A stretch of DNA of 64,000 nt from Earliella scabrosa (lineage: Eukaryota > Basidiomycota > Agaricomycetes > Polyporales > Polyporaceae), in contig JABYQQ010000008.1 in the NCBI GenBank assembly GCA_022605405.1, positions 310,001 through 374,000 of the forward strand, read 5' to 3'. Position numbers and translations under genes: made by a program. The first letter of the stretch is position 1; each line of letters begins with the position of its first letter. Below the pieces are notes generated by a model. The model was not told the DNA's origin, did not search any database, and saw nothing but the letters and a program-made list of their open reading frames with translations. Positions 14,007 to 27,937 of the stretch are shown one piece after another.

Positions 14007-15941
14007 TTACGAGTCGACACCAATGTAAAAGACGACGACGTCGCGGCCCACTGCGGCTACGATGCGCGGGATGCCGCGCGTGGCGAGAAAGTCAAACGAG
14101 CGCACGCAGAGCGGACGCGGCGCGATTTGAAATACGGTCGGCTGGGCGTGTGTGTAGGTGACGTTGTGGACGTGGATGACGGCACCCTTCGCCGGGTTGC
14201 TCGTGGAGACTGCAAAGTAGTCGTGGTACGTCGGGCACCATCTGTGACGCGATCGAACGGGCGCGGGGGTGGTGGTGTGCGATGAGAAAGGGGACCCGAC
14301 GTTGTCAATTGACATCGAAGGGGGGAGAGAGCGCGTCGCGCGTCGCGATCACGGCGTGCAAGAGAAAGGAAGTCAGAATGGGGTTGAAGCAGGCAGATGG
14401 TGGCGCGGATTGGCAACACGCGCGCGCGCACGTCCACGGGTTCTGCTCGGTGCGCACAGTCACCGCCGTTCGGTCGTTCTGAGCCAGCCGACCACCACAC
14501 GTCTTCTGGGTTACCACATCGCGGGCTCGTGGCTGCCAGAAGGTGGTCGGCGGCTGCAGGAGACGCAGGAGCTGGACGTGGCTTCCAACTCGGGGACGTG
14601 CGCACGGCGAATGGGAAAATGGAGGGTATTGGGTGCGTACCTGAACAAGTGCCCTCCTTCGGCAAAGCTTGTACCTGTCATGTAAGGTTTTCCGCCGTAG
14701 AGATTGCCCATGTCCCACAATGCGAACTTGGAGCCATATGCGGCACCCACGCTGTATCGCACCAAACGCAAGCAGAATCAGTCAGTGGGAAAGGGCGGGA
14801 AGAGATAGGCGTGAGCCAAGCGAGGCTAGAAGACAGGCTGACGGACACTTGGACAGGGCTTGCAGCGGCGCAGGACGGTATATGTAAGTGTACAGCCGAC
14901 GTTCCTGCGCGGACTGCCGCCAAGGGATTGCGCAATTGCCTCGCATGCAGACTGCAGTTCATGCATGCATGTTTATGAGATCCCGGCACTCACATTTCTG
15001 CTGTGGAGTCCCGGCGCCAGGCGACGGAACCGGACCATTTATTGGACAGGCCGGATGCTGCGTCGGCGAGTGCCCGGGGCTCGATGAGCTCGACTACGGA
15101 CGAGTGTCTCCACGCGTCCTGCTCATTCTCGTCCGGATCGGAACGCCAATCGGTGAGGAAGATTGAGCCACGGCAGTCTGCCACGAGAAGCTCCTTGCTC
15201 GTGGACGGGTGCGAGTTTACACTGGTGAGTGGGTGAGGGAAAGTGATGACGTATGCGGTCGGTTGTGGGCGGGAGGGGGGCGTCTGGCCCGGAGATGGGG
15301 GAGAGGCAATGTTGAGATTTGGATTGAGGTCCCAGACCATGAGCATTTTGTCGTCTAACCGACATGTCAGGGAACGAGCGCGGAGGAGAGCCTGTGTACG
15401 GACGAGAAATGGAGACGAGGACTGACCGGAGACTGTTGCGACGTATCGGGAACTGTCTTCACTGCGGCCGCCGCAAAAGGTCATGTCGTTGACCTTGCCG
15501 TGGTGGCCGCTGAGACCGCCTCCGAATGGGAATATCTCTTCTTCGGAGGCGGCCGATTTTGACAGGAGATATAGGCTGAAGTCGGCGCCGGCAACTGCGA
15601 GTCTATGCGCGCGTCAGGTACAGAGGAACAGAGGGTGGAAAGGTGAGGGTGAGCGCACTCTATTGACCAGTCGTCTGTTAGGGAGGGGGAGCTGACGCGG
15701 GAGGACCAGGCGATGGCGGTTATCCTGGAGCCAATGTGGAAGTTTGCGATGGACCTGCAAGAGTGGTCTGACTGGGCATGGGTGAGGCGTCCGAGCGGGA
15801 CGGAAAGTGGCGAGGGGGACGTACAAGGAGGAGGACCTCGACCGAGTGCGCGCCGCCGACGGCGATGAGGTCGGCGGCATCGTCCTCGTAGCAGGCGCGG
15901 ACAACAAAGACCTCTGTTCCGTGCGAGTGGCGGACGTCCAT
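14007..15941 (-). CDS. NUP37: nucleoporin Nup37-like WD40 protein
   Basis: Beta-propeller subunit of the Nup107-160 (Y) complex of the nuclear pore. Six exons, 372 residues: 15941-15802, 15754-15659, 15602-15427, 15354-14994, 14751-14641, 14241-14007. Recognisable blocks in family order are NFHIGSRITAIAWSS, GHHGKVNDMTF, DDKMLMVWDLNP (WD-type ending), NSHPSTSKELLVADCRGSIFLTDWR, VGAAYGSKFALWDM and LFRW (as in animal Nup37), ending IVAAVGRDVVVFYIGVDS. Human Nup37 is about 326 residues, so length fits. Introns 4 and 5 are unusually long (242 and 399 nt). Intron 1 (15801-15755) has a weak donor GTCCCG, chosen because the better GTACGT gives the wrong phase. An in-frame ATG at 16016 could extend the N-terminus by 25 residues. 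A generic WD40 protein is the alternative. Confidence 0.82.
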
Positions 15942-16129
15942 CTTTGGGCGAAGAGCGGGTCGAGGACGGTGGAGGAGGAGAAGAGCAGGCGGGAGAGACA
16001 AGGACGCGTCGAGCACGTGCGCGCGGCGGGGAGCGTGTTTGGACGTGTTTGGAGGTGAGCGGGTCGGAGGGCGCGTGCCGGGCTCCGAGTGCCAGAGGGC
16101 GAGGGCTGAGGTGGCGGAAGAGTGCGTTC
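15942..16129. promoter_or_regulatory. divergent promoter NUP37 / micro-ORF-URA6 transcript
   Basis: 188 bp lie between the NUP37 start and the micro-ORF start. It is GC-rich and must carry both promoters if the starts are right. Confidence 0.45.
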
Positions 16130-16300
16130 ATGGCGGGCCACAACAAGCCTCCGAACCCGGTCCTCTTCCTCGCCATCTCTGCGCTCTCCTTCGCGGCCTT
16201 CTACGCAACCATCAGGTACAGAGCAGCCACACACCCCGCCTCCGCCCAGCCCCGCCAGCACGACCACCCCCTCGTCCCGCCCCGCCACCGGGATCCCTGA
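16130..16300 (+). CDS. 56-residue single-TM micro-protein upstream of URA6
   Basis: The ATG at 16130 opens an intronless frame of 56 codons: a short polar start ([10 protein letters not shown]), one hydrophobic segment ([18 protein letters not shown]), then a hydrophilic tail with [17 protein letters not shown]. The stop at 16298-16300 lies 9 bp before the URA6 ATG, so both could be on one mRNA. The composition is not that of random GC-rich DNA. It may be a real small membrane protein, a regulatory uORF, or a 5' exon with a GT donor at 16216. No function is assigned. Confidence 0.55.
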   Translation: MAGHNKPPNPVLFLAISALSFAAFYATIRYRAATHPASAQPRQHDHPLVPPRHRDP

Positions 16301-16309
16301 TCGCACACC

Positions 16310-17374
<1,065 letters not shown>

Positions 17375-17566
17375 AGTTCTTCTGCATGGACATTCCGTAT
17401 ACCCCGAGGACCTTAGACGAAGCAAGAATCTACGTGTATATTCGCATCTATCCACAGCAGGCAATGATCATGGCATGAGAATCAGCGTACGAACGTCCGT
17501 CCGGTGCGTGTGTGAGACAACGTCCGTCCAATGCGTGTGCGAGACAAGTACAGGGTCTGTCAAAAC

Positions 17567-18848
17567 CTACACGTACAGCGCGAATCCGGTGGTGTCACCC
17601 ATGGGTGTCGCCGCTGTGCACGTCGCTTTGCCTCCCTTGGGTATAGTGAGGATATCGCCATCTGCACAGACGAAATGTGCTCTCTCGTCAATGTCGTCCT
17701 GGCGTGCGGATGGATGAGTCTATCGATCGGATTGAAGCATGACGGATACTTACCGGTTCCCATTCCCAGCCACCACACCGCACATATTCCACTACAGTTG
17801 GGCCAGTACCCTCGGTCGTGACCTTACCGTCTGGGTCGTATCGCAATGCAACATGGGCGCCGTCCTGGTATGCAGCGCCGAGAACTGCGCCTGCCTTCTC
17901 CACAAACGCCGCTCTCGTCTCTTCCGAGTCCATTTCGTATCTTGGGTCTCGCGTCGGCCGAACAATGACCACATCCAGCGCCGCAGATTTCTCCGCGGGA
18001 CTGGGCACGTCTTTCCCTCTAGGCGTGATCTTGAAGGCAGGCTCGAGGCGGTCCACGTTGACGGTCGAAAGGAAGTAGGCAAACGGTCCCTCGAGGTCCA
18101 CAATCGGCTCATCCTCCGTGCTCGACTCGTGCTGGACAAATGCGCGCGAAGCAGGGTCGTAGATCTCGACGAAGCCTGCACCTTCGCGGGGGAAGAGCTT
18201 GACAGAGGCGTGGTACCAGCGGGTGATGTTCTGGCGGGCAGCGGTCTTGAAGCGCTCGATGCTGGGGTCGGAGGCGCGGAGAGCCTCGGAGTCGTGCAGG
18301 ATGGACGCGTGGAGCGCGGTGGATGCGACCACGGCGGAGATGGCGACCCGCTTCGATGGGTGTTGTTGTCCAGGGGAGGTTATGGGTGGGGCGGAGAGCA
18401 CGGTGACAGCGAGGTTGAGCGGGAGAGAGGCGTGTTTCGTGGAGACAAATGCCTTGACCGACTTGAGCTTGTACTCTGCGGGATCGTCATTTGGGGAAGG
18501 TGGGAAGATAGATGAGTAGAGGGCGTTGGCGGTGCCGCAGGGAACGAGAGCGAGGTGGATGCGGGGGAGAGGTTGATCGGTGGGGATAGAGTTGAGGGCG
18601 TTGATGAGTTCGTGCAGGGTGCCGTCGCCGGAGCCAAGAATCACGGTCACGGGCAGGGCTTGGGAAGCGTCCGGAATGGAGGACAGGAAGTCGGCGACGA
18701 TCGTGCCGGCGTGGCCTGGGCTCTCTGTTGGGACAATCCTGTCTGGGGTGATGCTGTGGGCGGCAAGGAGGGGCAGAATGTGGTCGTCGAAGAGAGCCTT
18801 GGATGAGCGGTCTCCCGAGACGGGATTGTAGATGACGAGGACGGGCAT
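17567..18848 (-). CDS. diacylglycerol/sphingoid-base kinase-like protein (DAGK catalytic domain)
   Basis: Lipid kinase fold. Two exons, 408 residues: 18848-17754 and 17698-17567, with intron 17753-17699 (GTAAGT...GCCAG). The start [12 protein letters not shown] is the classic first strand of the domain. The nucleotide loop reads [16 protein letters not shown] (canonical GGDGT has Gly for the first Ser) and is followed by [12 protein letters not shown]. The second exon adds a tail [20 protein letters not shown] ... TTGFALYV; it is too short to appear as a stand-alone frame but splices in phase 0 and resembles the closing strands of DAGK C-terminal domains. An upstream in-frame exon joined at 18893 could extend the N-terminus (intron 18952-18893). 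Substrate (diacylglycerol, ceramide or sphingosine) cannot be told. Confidence 0.85.
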
Positions 18849-19249
18849 TGGATGGGGAATGCAGATGGGTGCGATAGACGCGACAATCTGTAAGGCAGCG
18901 AGTGAGAGGAGGCTGGGCAACAAGGGCATGGAGGGGACTGACCTGGTTGGGCAGCTTGAGTAGAGAGTCTCGGCTGGCAGCGGTGGCGGATCAAGCGAGC
19001 GTGGCGAGGACTCGAGTGACCGAGTCGGGTCGGAGTCGGAGGCATCGCCGCATCGATGAGCTCATCGCTCAGATCGGTATCTCGATTCTCTGATGGGATC
19101 GGGCAGAATCTAATCTCTGCCCTCTTCCGGCCCGGTCTATCGATTCGCCCCGCCGTCTCCGCCGCTGGCAGCTCTCTCTCGCCGCCGTCCGGTCAGTCCC
19201 CATTCGCAGCCACGCTCTGTCTTACTTAGACTCGGACCCAGGCTCGCGC
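18849..19249. promoter_or_regulatory. divergent promoter, DAG kinase-like gene / omega-amidase
   Basis: 401 bp between start codons, with CT-rich sequence just before the omega-amidase ATG. No specific element identified. Confidence 0.45.
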
Positions 19250-20875
19250 ATGCTCCGTTTTCTCTCCCGCTCCCTCTCTTCTCGCTCGTCCCACCTCTCG
19301 CGCACCATGTCCTCTTCCGCTCCACCCACCTTCAAGCCTTTCAACCTCGCCCTCATCCAGCTTGGCCAGGTCGGCCCCGACAAGGACGGTCAGTAACCGT
19401 CACGGTGTACTGCGCTCTACATCAGCCTCATTCTGTATTGTCCCCACGTCTCTCTCACCAGCGAACCTCAAGCATGCCCGCGAAATGATCAGGACAGCCG
19501 TTGGTGCTGATGGCGGCGCGAAGCCCAAGCCCGACCTTGTTGTCTTGCCCGTGAGCTACTCTCCCTCCATTGTGCCTACCAACACCTCAACCGGACTGGT
19601 CTAAAGGAATGCTTCAACTCTTTGTACGGCCATGTTCACTTTCCGGTGTATGCAGAGACCATTGGCTACACGCCCGGACAACGGTACGACGTCGACAAGT
19701 CAGAGAGCCAGAGCGTCAGGATGCTCTCAGCTGCTGCAAAGGAGGAAGGTGTTTGGCTTATCGGAGGTTTGTCACACTTTCGGACGCATTTGGCGCCGCA
19801 TTCTTATAAATGGCCCTGTGGCGGGCTTACACAGGCTCAATCCCTGAGCGCGAAGTGGGCACAGGCAAGCTCTTCAACACAGCAACCGCATACTCTCCTC
19901 AGGGTGTGTCTCTCAAGCCTGCCTTCCACTTCCACAACGTCCGTTCGTTTATCGTTGCTCGATTGCAGGAGAGCTGGTTGCTGTGCATCGAAAGGTGCAC
20001 TTGTTCGACATTGACATTCCTGGAAAGATTACTTTCAAGGTCGGTGTCACCTCAATTTTCCTCAGCGCCACGCTGATATCGTATGGCACGCTCAGGAAAG
20101 CGAGACCTTGAGTGCAGGTAGTTCGATCAACCAGTTCGATACCGGTATGTGGTTGTGCGCTCCGGTTGTCAAGTGCAATGGAGCTGACCGTGACCGCAGA
20201 TTTTGCGCGCATCGGTCTCGGGATTTGCTATGACGTGCGCTTTCCTGAGCTTGCCATGACCAGCGCGAGGCATGGTGCGTGTACCTCTATCGGTGTGCAT
20301 GACAGTTGTGTAACGCGAGTCTGACTATCCTTAGGATGCCATGTGCTGATCTATCCGGCCGCGTTCAACACAACGACTGGCCCGCTACATTGGGAGTTGT
20401 TGCAACGAGCTCGGTACGTGCAAGCGCTGTCGTAGTCAGTGTCGAGACTGAGTCGAGGACGCTCCAGGGCGGTGGACAATCAGGTATACTTCTCCATGTG
20501 CAGCCCGGCACGGGACCTGGCCCAGAGCTACCACGCTGTAAGCCCCGTTTCGGTTCTTGCTGGAACGTACTGTTAATCGAACTCGTGTCACAGTGGGGTC
20601 ATTCGATGGTCGTCGATCCTATGTAAGCAGTGCAGTAGCACAACCCATGCATCATGTGCTGAACTGAGAACAGGGGCAAAGTACTCGCAGAGGCGGAACA
20701 CGAGGAGACCATTATTCACACGCACATCGGTAAGCACTGTACGCGCGTACATTCCAAGCTCCCTGACTGACTGTGGACGCCAGACCCGAAGGTATTTGAG
20801 GACGCGCGGGCGGGGATACCGGTGACGACACAGAGGCGGTTCGACGTGTATCCGGATGTGTCGAAGGGGCTGTAG
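19250..20875 (+). CDS. NIT2: omega-amidase (Nit2/Nit3 family, nitrilase superfamily)
   Basis: Hydrolyses alpha-ketoglutaramate and related omega-amides. Twelve exons, 325 residues: 19250-19388, 19462-19550, 19607-19766, 19835-19903, 19969-20039, 20096-20144, 20200-20274, 20335-20413, 20468-20537, 20594-20622, 20674-20729, 20784-20875. The Glu-Lys-Cys triad is visible: [12 protein letters not shown] (Glu), [15 protein letters not shown] (Lys), [14 protein letters not shown] (Cys). Also typical are [17 protein letters not shown] and [17 protein letters not shown]. From 19250 the first 19 residues are Arg/Ser/Leu-rich without acidic residues, like a mitochondrial presequence; a second in-frame Met at 19307 would give the cytosolic form. 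Confidence 0.94.
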
Positions 20876-21243
20876 GTGGTGGCCAGTGTTTGAGTGTGGT
20901 GTTGCAGACGGCGAATGTATGTTGCGGTGTGTATATTAGCTTTGCAGGCACTGGACACAGTTAGCGCGAGCACTGGCAAGCCGTAGAAGCTGACGAGGCG
21001 CGCGCCTGCTGCTGTGCTCCGTACGCGATCGGATGGGATGCGCTGCAGAGAGTTGCCATATGCGGACAAGAGATGCCTAATTCGGGAGGAAGACGTCGTG
21101 AAGGTTCGAGGAGATTCTGCTGCCTTCCACAGGCCTGCCGCTGCCCGTCCGCCTTTTATCGCCTCTCCTCGTCCCCTCCTGCCCACTTTTTCCTTGCTCG
21201 ACAGTCTCTTCCCCCATCCTTCTCCACACACCCCGACCCAGCC
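20876..21243. other. intergenic, omega-amidase to DnaJ
   Basis: Tandem genes on the plus strand. The last 100 bp are CT-rich ahead of the DnaJ ATG. Nothing else recognised. Confidence 0.5.
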
Positions 21244-22742
21244 ATGGTCAAGGAAACGTATGTCTCCAGCCTCGACGTCTCCGCTATCGCCTACTTATGC
21301 TGTACACCTGCCACAGCAAGTTCTACGATCTCCTTGAAGTCTCCCCCGACGCCTCCGAAACCGACCTCAAGAAGGCATATCGCAAAAAGTCCCTACCCCG
21401 CTCCTCACCTCGATTAGATCACCCTTGCTCACCCCAGACATTTCAGGGCGCTACGGCTGCATCCAGACAAGGGCGGAGACCCCGAATTGTTCAAGGAAGT
21501 CACCCACGCGTACGTCATCTCGTTCTGCCACTTTTCGCACCGTCACACTCATAGTGCTCTCTTGACACGTTCAGATACGAAGTCCTTTCAGACCCGAACA
21601 AGCGAAGCGTGTACGATGCACGAGGAGAGGCAGGACTCAGCGACGCGGGCGGCATGGGTGGTATGGACCCACAGGTACGTGTACTCGTGTTCCCACCAAA
21701 CCCCAGATTACAGAACTGTTCGTCCCCTCGATAGGACCTCTTCTCCCAACTCTTTGGTGGCGGTGGCTTCTTCGGCGGCGGCCCATCACGTTCACAAGGC
21801 CCACGCAAGACAAAAGACCTCGTACACCGCGTACATGTTACCCTCGAGGACCTGTACAAGGGCAAGACGACCAAGCTCGCCCTCACCCGAAACGTCATCT
21901 GCTCCAAGTGCAACGGCAAGGGCGGCAAAGAGGGTGCAGTTCGGCCGTGCTCAACTTGTTCAGGGCGGGGCATCAAGGTTACGCTCAGGCAGATGGGCCC
22001 GATGATCCAGCAACTGCAGTCGCCGTGCGACGATTGCAGCGGCACTGGCGAGATCATCAACCACAAAGACAAGTGCAAGACGTGCAATGGCCGCAAGGTT
22101 GTCTCGGAGAAGAAGATGCTCGAGGTCCACATCGACAAGGGCATGCGCGGTGGCCAGACAATCAACTTCCGTGGCGAGAGCGACCAGGCGCCGGGTGTTA
22201 CCCCAGGAGACGTCATCATCGTCATCGAGGAGAAGCCGCATGAGCGGTTCAGGCGACAGGAGAACGACTTGTTCTACGAGCAGGAGGTCGATCTCCTCAC
22301 AGCGCTCGGCGGTGGTCAATTCGCGATCAAGCATCTAGATGACCGTGCGCTGATCGTCAACATTGCCCCGGGAGAGGTTTTGAAACACGGTGCGTACTCT
22401 TCCTTCTTGTACGCTACGGGCGCAATCTCAACTGTAATGCGTCCCACAGATGACTTGAAGGTTATCCGCGGCCAGGGCATGCCATCACAACGACACCACG
22501 AACCTGGAGACCTGTTCGTCAAGATCACCGTCAAGTTCCCCGACAGCATTAACCCCGAGGTTATCCCCCTTCTCGAGCAGGCACTCCCTCCACGCATACC
22601 GATTGAGAAGTTCCCGCCAAGCGTACATCTCGAGGAAGTCGAGTTGGACGAGGTCGACCAGCGGCAGAGGGAACGTGCGGCGGGAGAGGACGCGATGGAC
22701 GAAGATGACGATCAGCCTCGCGTGCAGTGCGCGAACCAGTAG
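21244..22742 (+). CDS. YDJ1: type I Hsp40/DnaJ co-chaperone (Ydj1/Mas5 class)
   Basis: Stimulates Hsp70 ATPase and presents unfolded clients in the cytosol and at ER/mitochondrial surfaces. Six exons, 398 residues: 21244-21257, 21317-21388, 21447-21509, 21575-21674, 21735-22389, 22450-22742. J domain TKFYDLLEVSPDAS ... RLHPDKGGD carries the HPD triad; the Gly/Phe linker is GGGGFFGGGPS. Four zinc-finger repeats follow (CSKCNGKG, CSTCSGRG, CDDCSGTG, CKTCNGRK); the last lacks the final Gly, as in Ydj1. The client-binding domain has GDVIIVIEEKPHERFRRQ and DLFVKITVKFPDSINPE. The protein ends QCANQ, a CaaX-type box like the CASQ of yeast Ydj1, predicting farnesylation and membrane association. Exon 1 is only 14 nt. 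Confidence 0.96.
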
Positions 22743-23209
22743 AGTGTCAGTATGCAGTTGTGAGGGAGATGATGGACGCATTCTTGCACAGCCGTAATTT
22801 ACGTCGACTAGTAGCATTGATCCGCTAGATTCTGTGACATTACACTGTTTCTATAGCATCACGGGTTTTCTGTCCTGTCTGTCGCGCCGGACGGTTGTGC
22901 GTGCAGTTGCTTGGAAGTTGCGAGCAGAAGAGACGTGGGTCAGTCAGACGATCGAACTTGAAGCCGGCTGGAACGCGCGAGGCACGTGAGCAGACTGAAC
23001 CCCGCGACGCGACATGGATCCGAACCGCCACTTGCCTCCCCCGCCTCCAGATCCCTTCAATTCCGTCGTCCGTCTTGCCCCCGTTTCGCGTCGTTTGCTC
23101 TTTGTTCTCGCGGCTGCTTCAATAAAGTCAACAATCGCTTCGCTCCCTCTCTAGCTGCGTTCCTTGACCTCCAACCACTACCACTGCTAGTCCGCTCTCC
23201 CTGACCGTG
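22743..23209. promoter_or_regulatory. intergenic / promoter of the Rho GTPase gene
   Basis: 467 bp, CT-rich from about 23030 to 23200 immediately before the ATG. No other feature. Confidence 0.45.
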
Positions 23210-24006
23210 ATGGCCACTCCCTACAACCCCGGTGAATCCTCCGGTCCCCCGCGCAGGCCAGACATCAAGCGCAAGCTGGTTGTTGTCGGTGATGGTGCGC
23301 GCGCAAACCACCTCAGATTCCCGAACACTACTGAACATTGCCGTCTTCAGGTGGTTGCGGAAAGACGTGTCTACTCATAGTCTATGCTGAGAATCGCTTC
23401 CCGGAGGTACGTGCACATGCATCACAAGGCCTGGTATAGGGTCTAACGCGGCACATCCAAGGCATACATTCCAACAGTGTTCGAGAACTACGTGACGCTC
23501 GTCAACTTTGATGGCAAGCTCGTCGAACTCGCACTGTGGGACACTGCTGGACAAGAAGAATACGACCGGCTACGACCGCTCAGTTACCCCGAGAGCAACG
23601 TTATCCTGATAGTCTTCTCCGTGGACTTCCCGGTCAGTCTTGGGAATGTTCAGGATAAGGTACGAGTTCACGCCATGTCGCGTATACCTTGATCACCGAT
23701 GCGGATTGCTTTCAGTGGCATCCGGAAGTCGCGCACTTCTGCGAAGGCGTGCCTCTCATCCTCGTTGCAACAAAGACGGACTTGCGTAGAGACGAGCAGA
23801 CACGACGGATGCTCAACGCTCAGGGTCAAGTCCCCGTCACGACAGAGCAAGGGGCAATGGTTGCGCGCGAGATCGGCGCGAAATACATCGAGTGTTCGGC
23901 AAAGACGGGAGACAATGTCAAGGAAGTATTCAACCTCGCGCTGAAGGAGAGCATGCGGGGAAAGTGGGGGAAGATCGTAAAGCAGCGACGGTGCGTCATC
24001 ACATGA
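23210..24006 (+). CDS. Rho-family small GTPase (Rho4-like)
   Basis: Membrane-bound GTPase switch for actin, septation or wall synthesis. Four exons, 209 residues: 23210-23294, 23351-23406, 23462-23659, 23716-24006. G1 is [14 protein letters not shown], switch [12 protein letters not shown]3 [21 protein letters not shown]4 ATKTDL, G5 ECSAK. The Rho insert is present ([14 protein letters not shown]). The tail [11 protein letters not shown] ends in a CaaX box with a polybasic stretch. [12 protein letters not shown] with [11 protein letters not shown] is closest to fungal Rho4 by memory; Rho1 and Rho2 are less likely. Convergent with PBN1 (251 bp between stops). Confidence 0.9.
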
Positions 24007-24257
24007 TGACTATGGGGATGCGCTCTCTGGATGGTGAGGGGAGGGGCATGGGGTCGAGGGGGGCAATTCACAAGTCGTGGAGGAACAACGCAAACCCCCT
24101 GATGACCCATACGAACACCAACACACTGCGCGTCCATACTGGCACACCGCGACGACCACCACATCCGCATCTGGACATTTGGTTTCACGATCTACATCAG
24201 CACTACGGTAGACCCTGGTTGCACTGCGTACTGTACTGACTTGCTTTTCGGCTGTTA

Positions 24258-24988
24258 TCAATCCGTTTTCGCAGAAGACTTGTTTGACAGTTTGCGCGCT
24301 GTTTGTATCGAAGCGGCCAGTAGGTAGAAGAACATGGCCATCATGACGAGAGCCGTTCCGATGTCGACCCATGCCAAGTCGTCGAGTCTGCCAACTGGCA
24401 GTACAACGGTCAAGACATCGTGCGCGGTGTTGTCTGCTATCGGGACGGAGGACGAGGAGGGCCACTCTGGCAATGATGTATACGAGCGCAGAGCATCGGG
24501 AAATGCAACTTCGTCTGCGAAGAGTGTCAGTAGCATGTCCCGTCTGAGTATCGCGAACGTTGAGACATACTCTTATGAGCGCACGCAAAGAACCCGATGG
24601 GCCGCTTCAGTGCTAGCGGGTAATATGCAGGTGCCGGACCGGAGACGGGCCACGCATAGCGAGCGTGCAATGGGACGTCAACGGTGATGTTCTCGCTTCG
24701 TGCTGCCGCATGTTCAGGTATATCGACAGTGAGAAGGAGTACGGAGCCGTTTATCTCAGGAGCGGACACAGGTTTCTCCAGATCCGAAGTACCCCAGAGC
24801 GAAAATACATAGCCTGGACGCTGGGCGAGCTCATACCGGTCGGCGTAGACGTGAGAGTCGAGGTCGTACAGAACATGAAGGTCGCATTCGCGATAGTCGC
24901 GCCAGATGGGTACATGAATCGCAGTTGACAATGTGAAGTGCAAGCCCTGTGCGGACACAGCGGACGAGAGGGACGCAGCCAATGCCAT
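24258..24988 (-). CDS. PBN1: PBN1/PIG-X, stabilising subunit of GPI mannosyltransferase I
   Basis: ER membrane partner of the Gpi14/PIG-M mannosyltransferase that adds the first mannose to GPI precursors. Two exons, 224 residues: 24988-24571 and 24514-24258; intron 24570-24515 (GTATGT...CGCAG, phase 1). The lumenal part contains the family signature region TVDVPLHARYAWPVSGPAPAYYPL and FFAC, then VVLPVGRLDDLAWVDIGTAL leading into the single C-terminal membrane helix (VMMAMFFYLLAAS) with a short basic cytosolic tail. Internal NITV is a possible glycosylation site. An upstream in-frame ATG at 25060 would overlap the divergent promoter, so 24988 is preferred. Shorter than yeast Pbn1 but similar to PIG-X. 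Confidence 0.82.
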
Positions 24989-25133
24989 GGCGGGCGGAGG
25001 CAAGCTGAGAGACGCGTTGGGCCTCGGACGAATCCTTTCCGGATCTGGAACGTGGCTCATCGTCGTCTGTCTCCTCTCAGCCTCCCTCTCCTCTCATCGC
25101 ATATCCTCATCCACAGTTCCGCTCTTCGCCAAC

Positions 25134-27467
<2,334 letters not shown>

Positions 27468-27779
27468 GATACTATCACGACCCCAGTGTTCGGACAGCAG
27501 GCGCCCGCCTTCGAGTTCCTCCTGACCCCATTGTCCGGTAATGCTCTAACTTGGCAGGCATGTTGCTACATACCTTCCTAGCATGTATACGAATTTCCAT
27601 GTTGATACATGTAGAATTGCAACTTCGGTAGGTTGAACAGTGGTGTGACCCAGTGTTTGGATGATTCTGCGCGTCCTTGTCACACTGGAGTCACAATGTA
27701 CATACTACATGGGCAGTGGCACTATCCTTCAAAACCCTCACCCTTGACAAGGGTCAAGGGTTTGAGCAATGGTCCAGAT
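27468..27779. other. boundary zone between host genes and transposon nest
   Basis: 3' flank of the PFKFB gene, ending in a palindromic array of ACCCTT/AAGGGT hexamers (about 27730-27765). No gene seen. Confidence 0.5.
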
Positions 27780-27937
27780 TACGATTGATGAGTGAAACGA
27801 AGAAATCGTCCTTTAAGGGCGACGTTCTCTGCCAAACTCTGTAACGCGAACCTGACCCCGTGAGAATATATTTTATACTCCGATTACTTTAAGTAAGAAC
27901 AGAGTAAGCGCTGATGTAAGCACTGGTAACAAACTTT

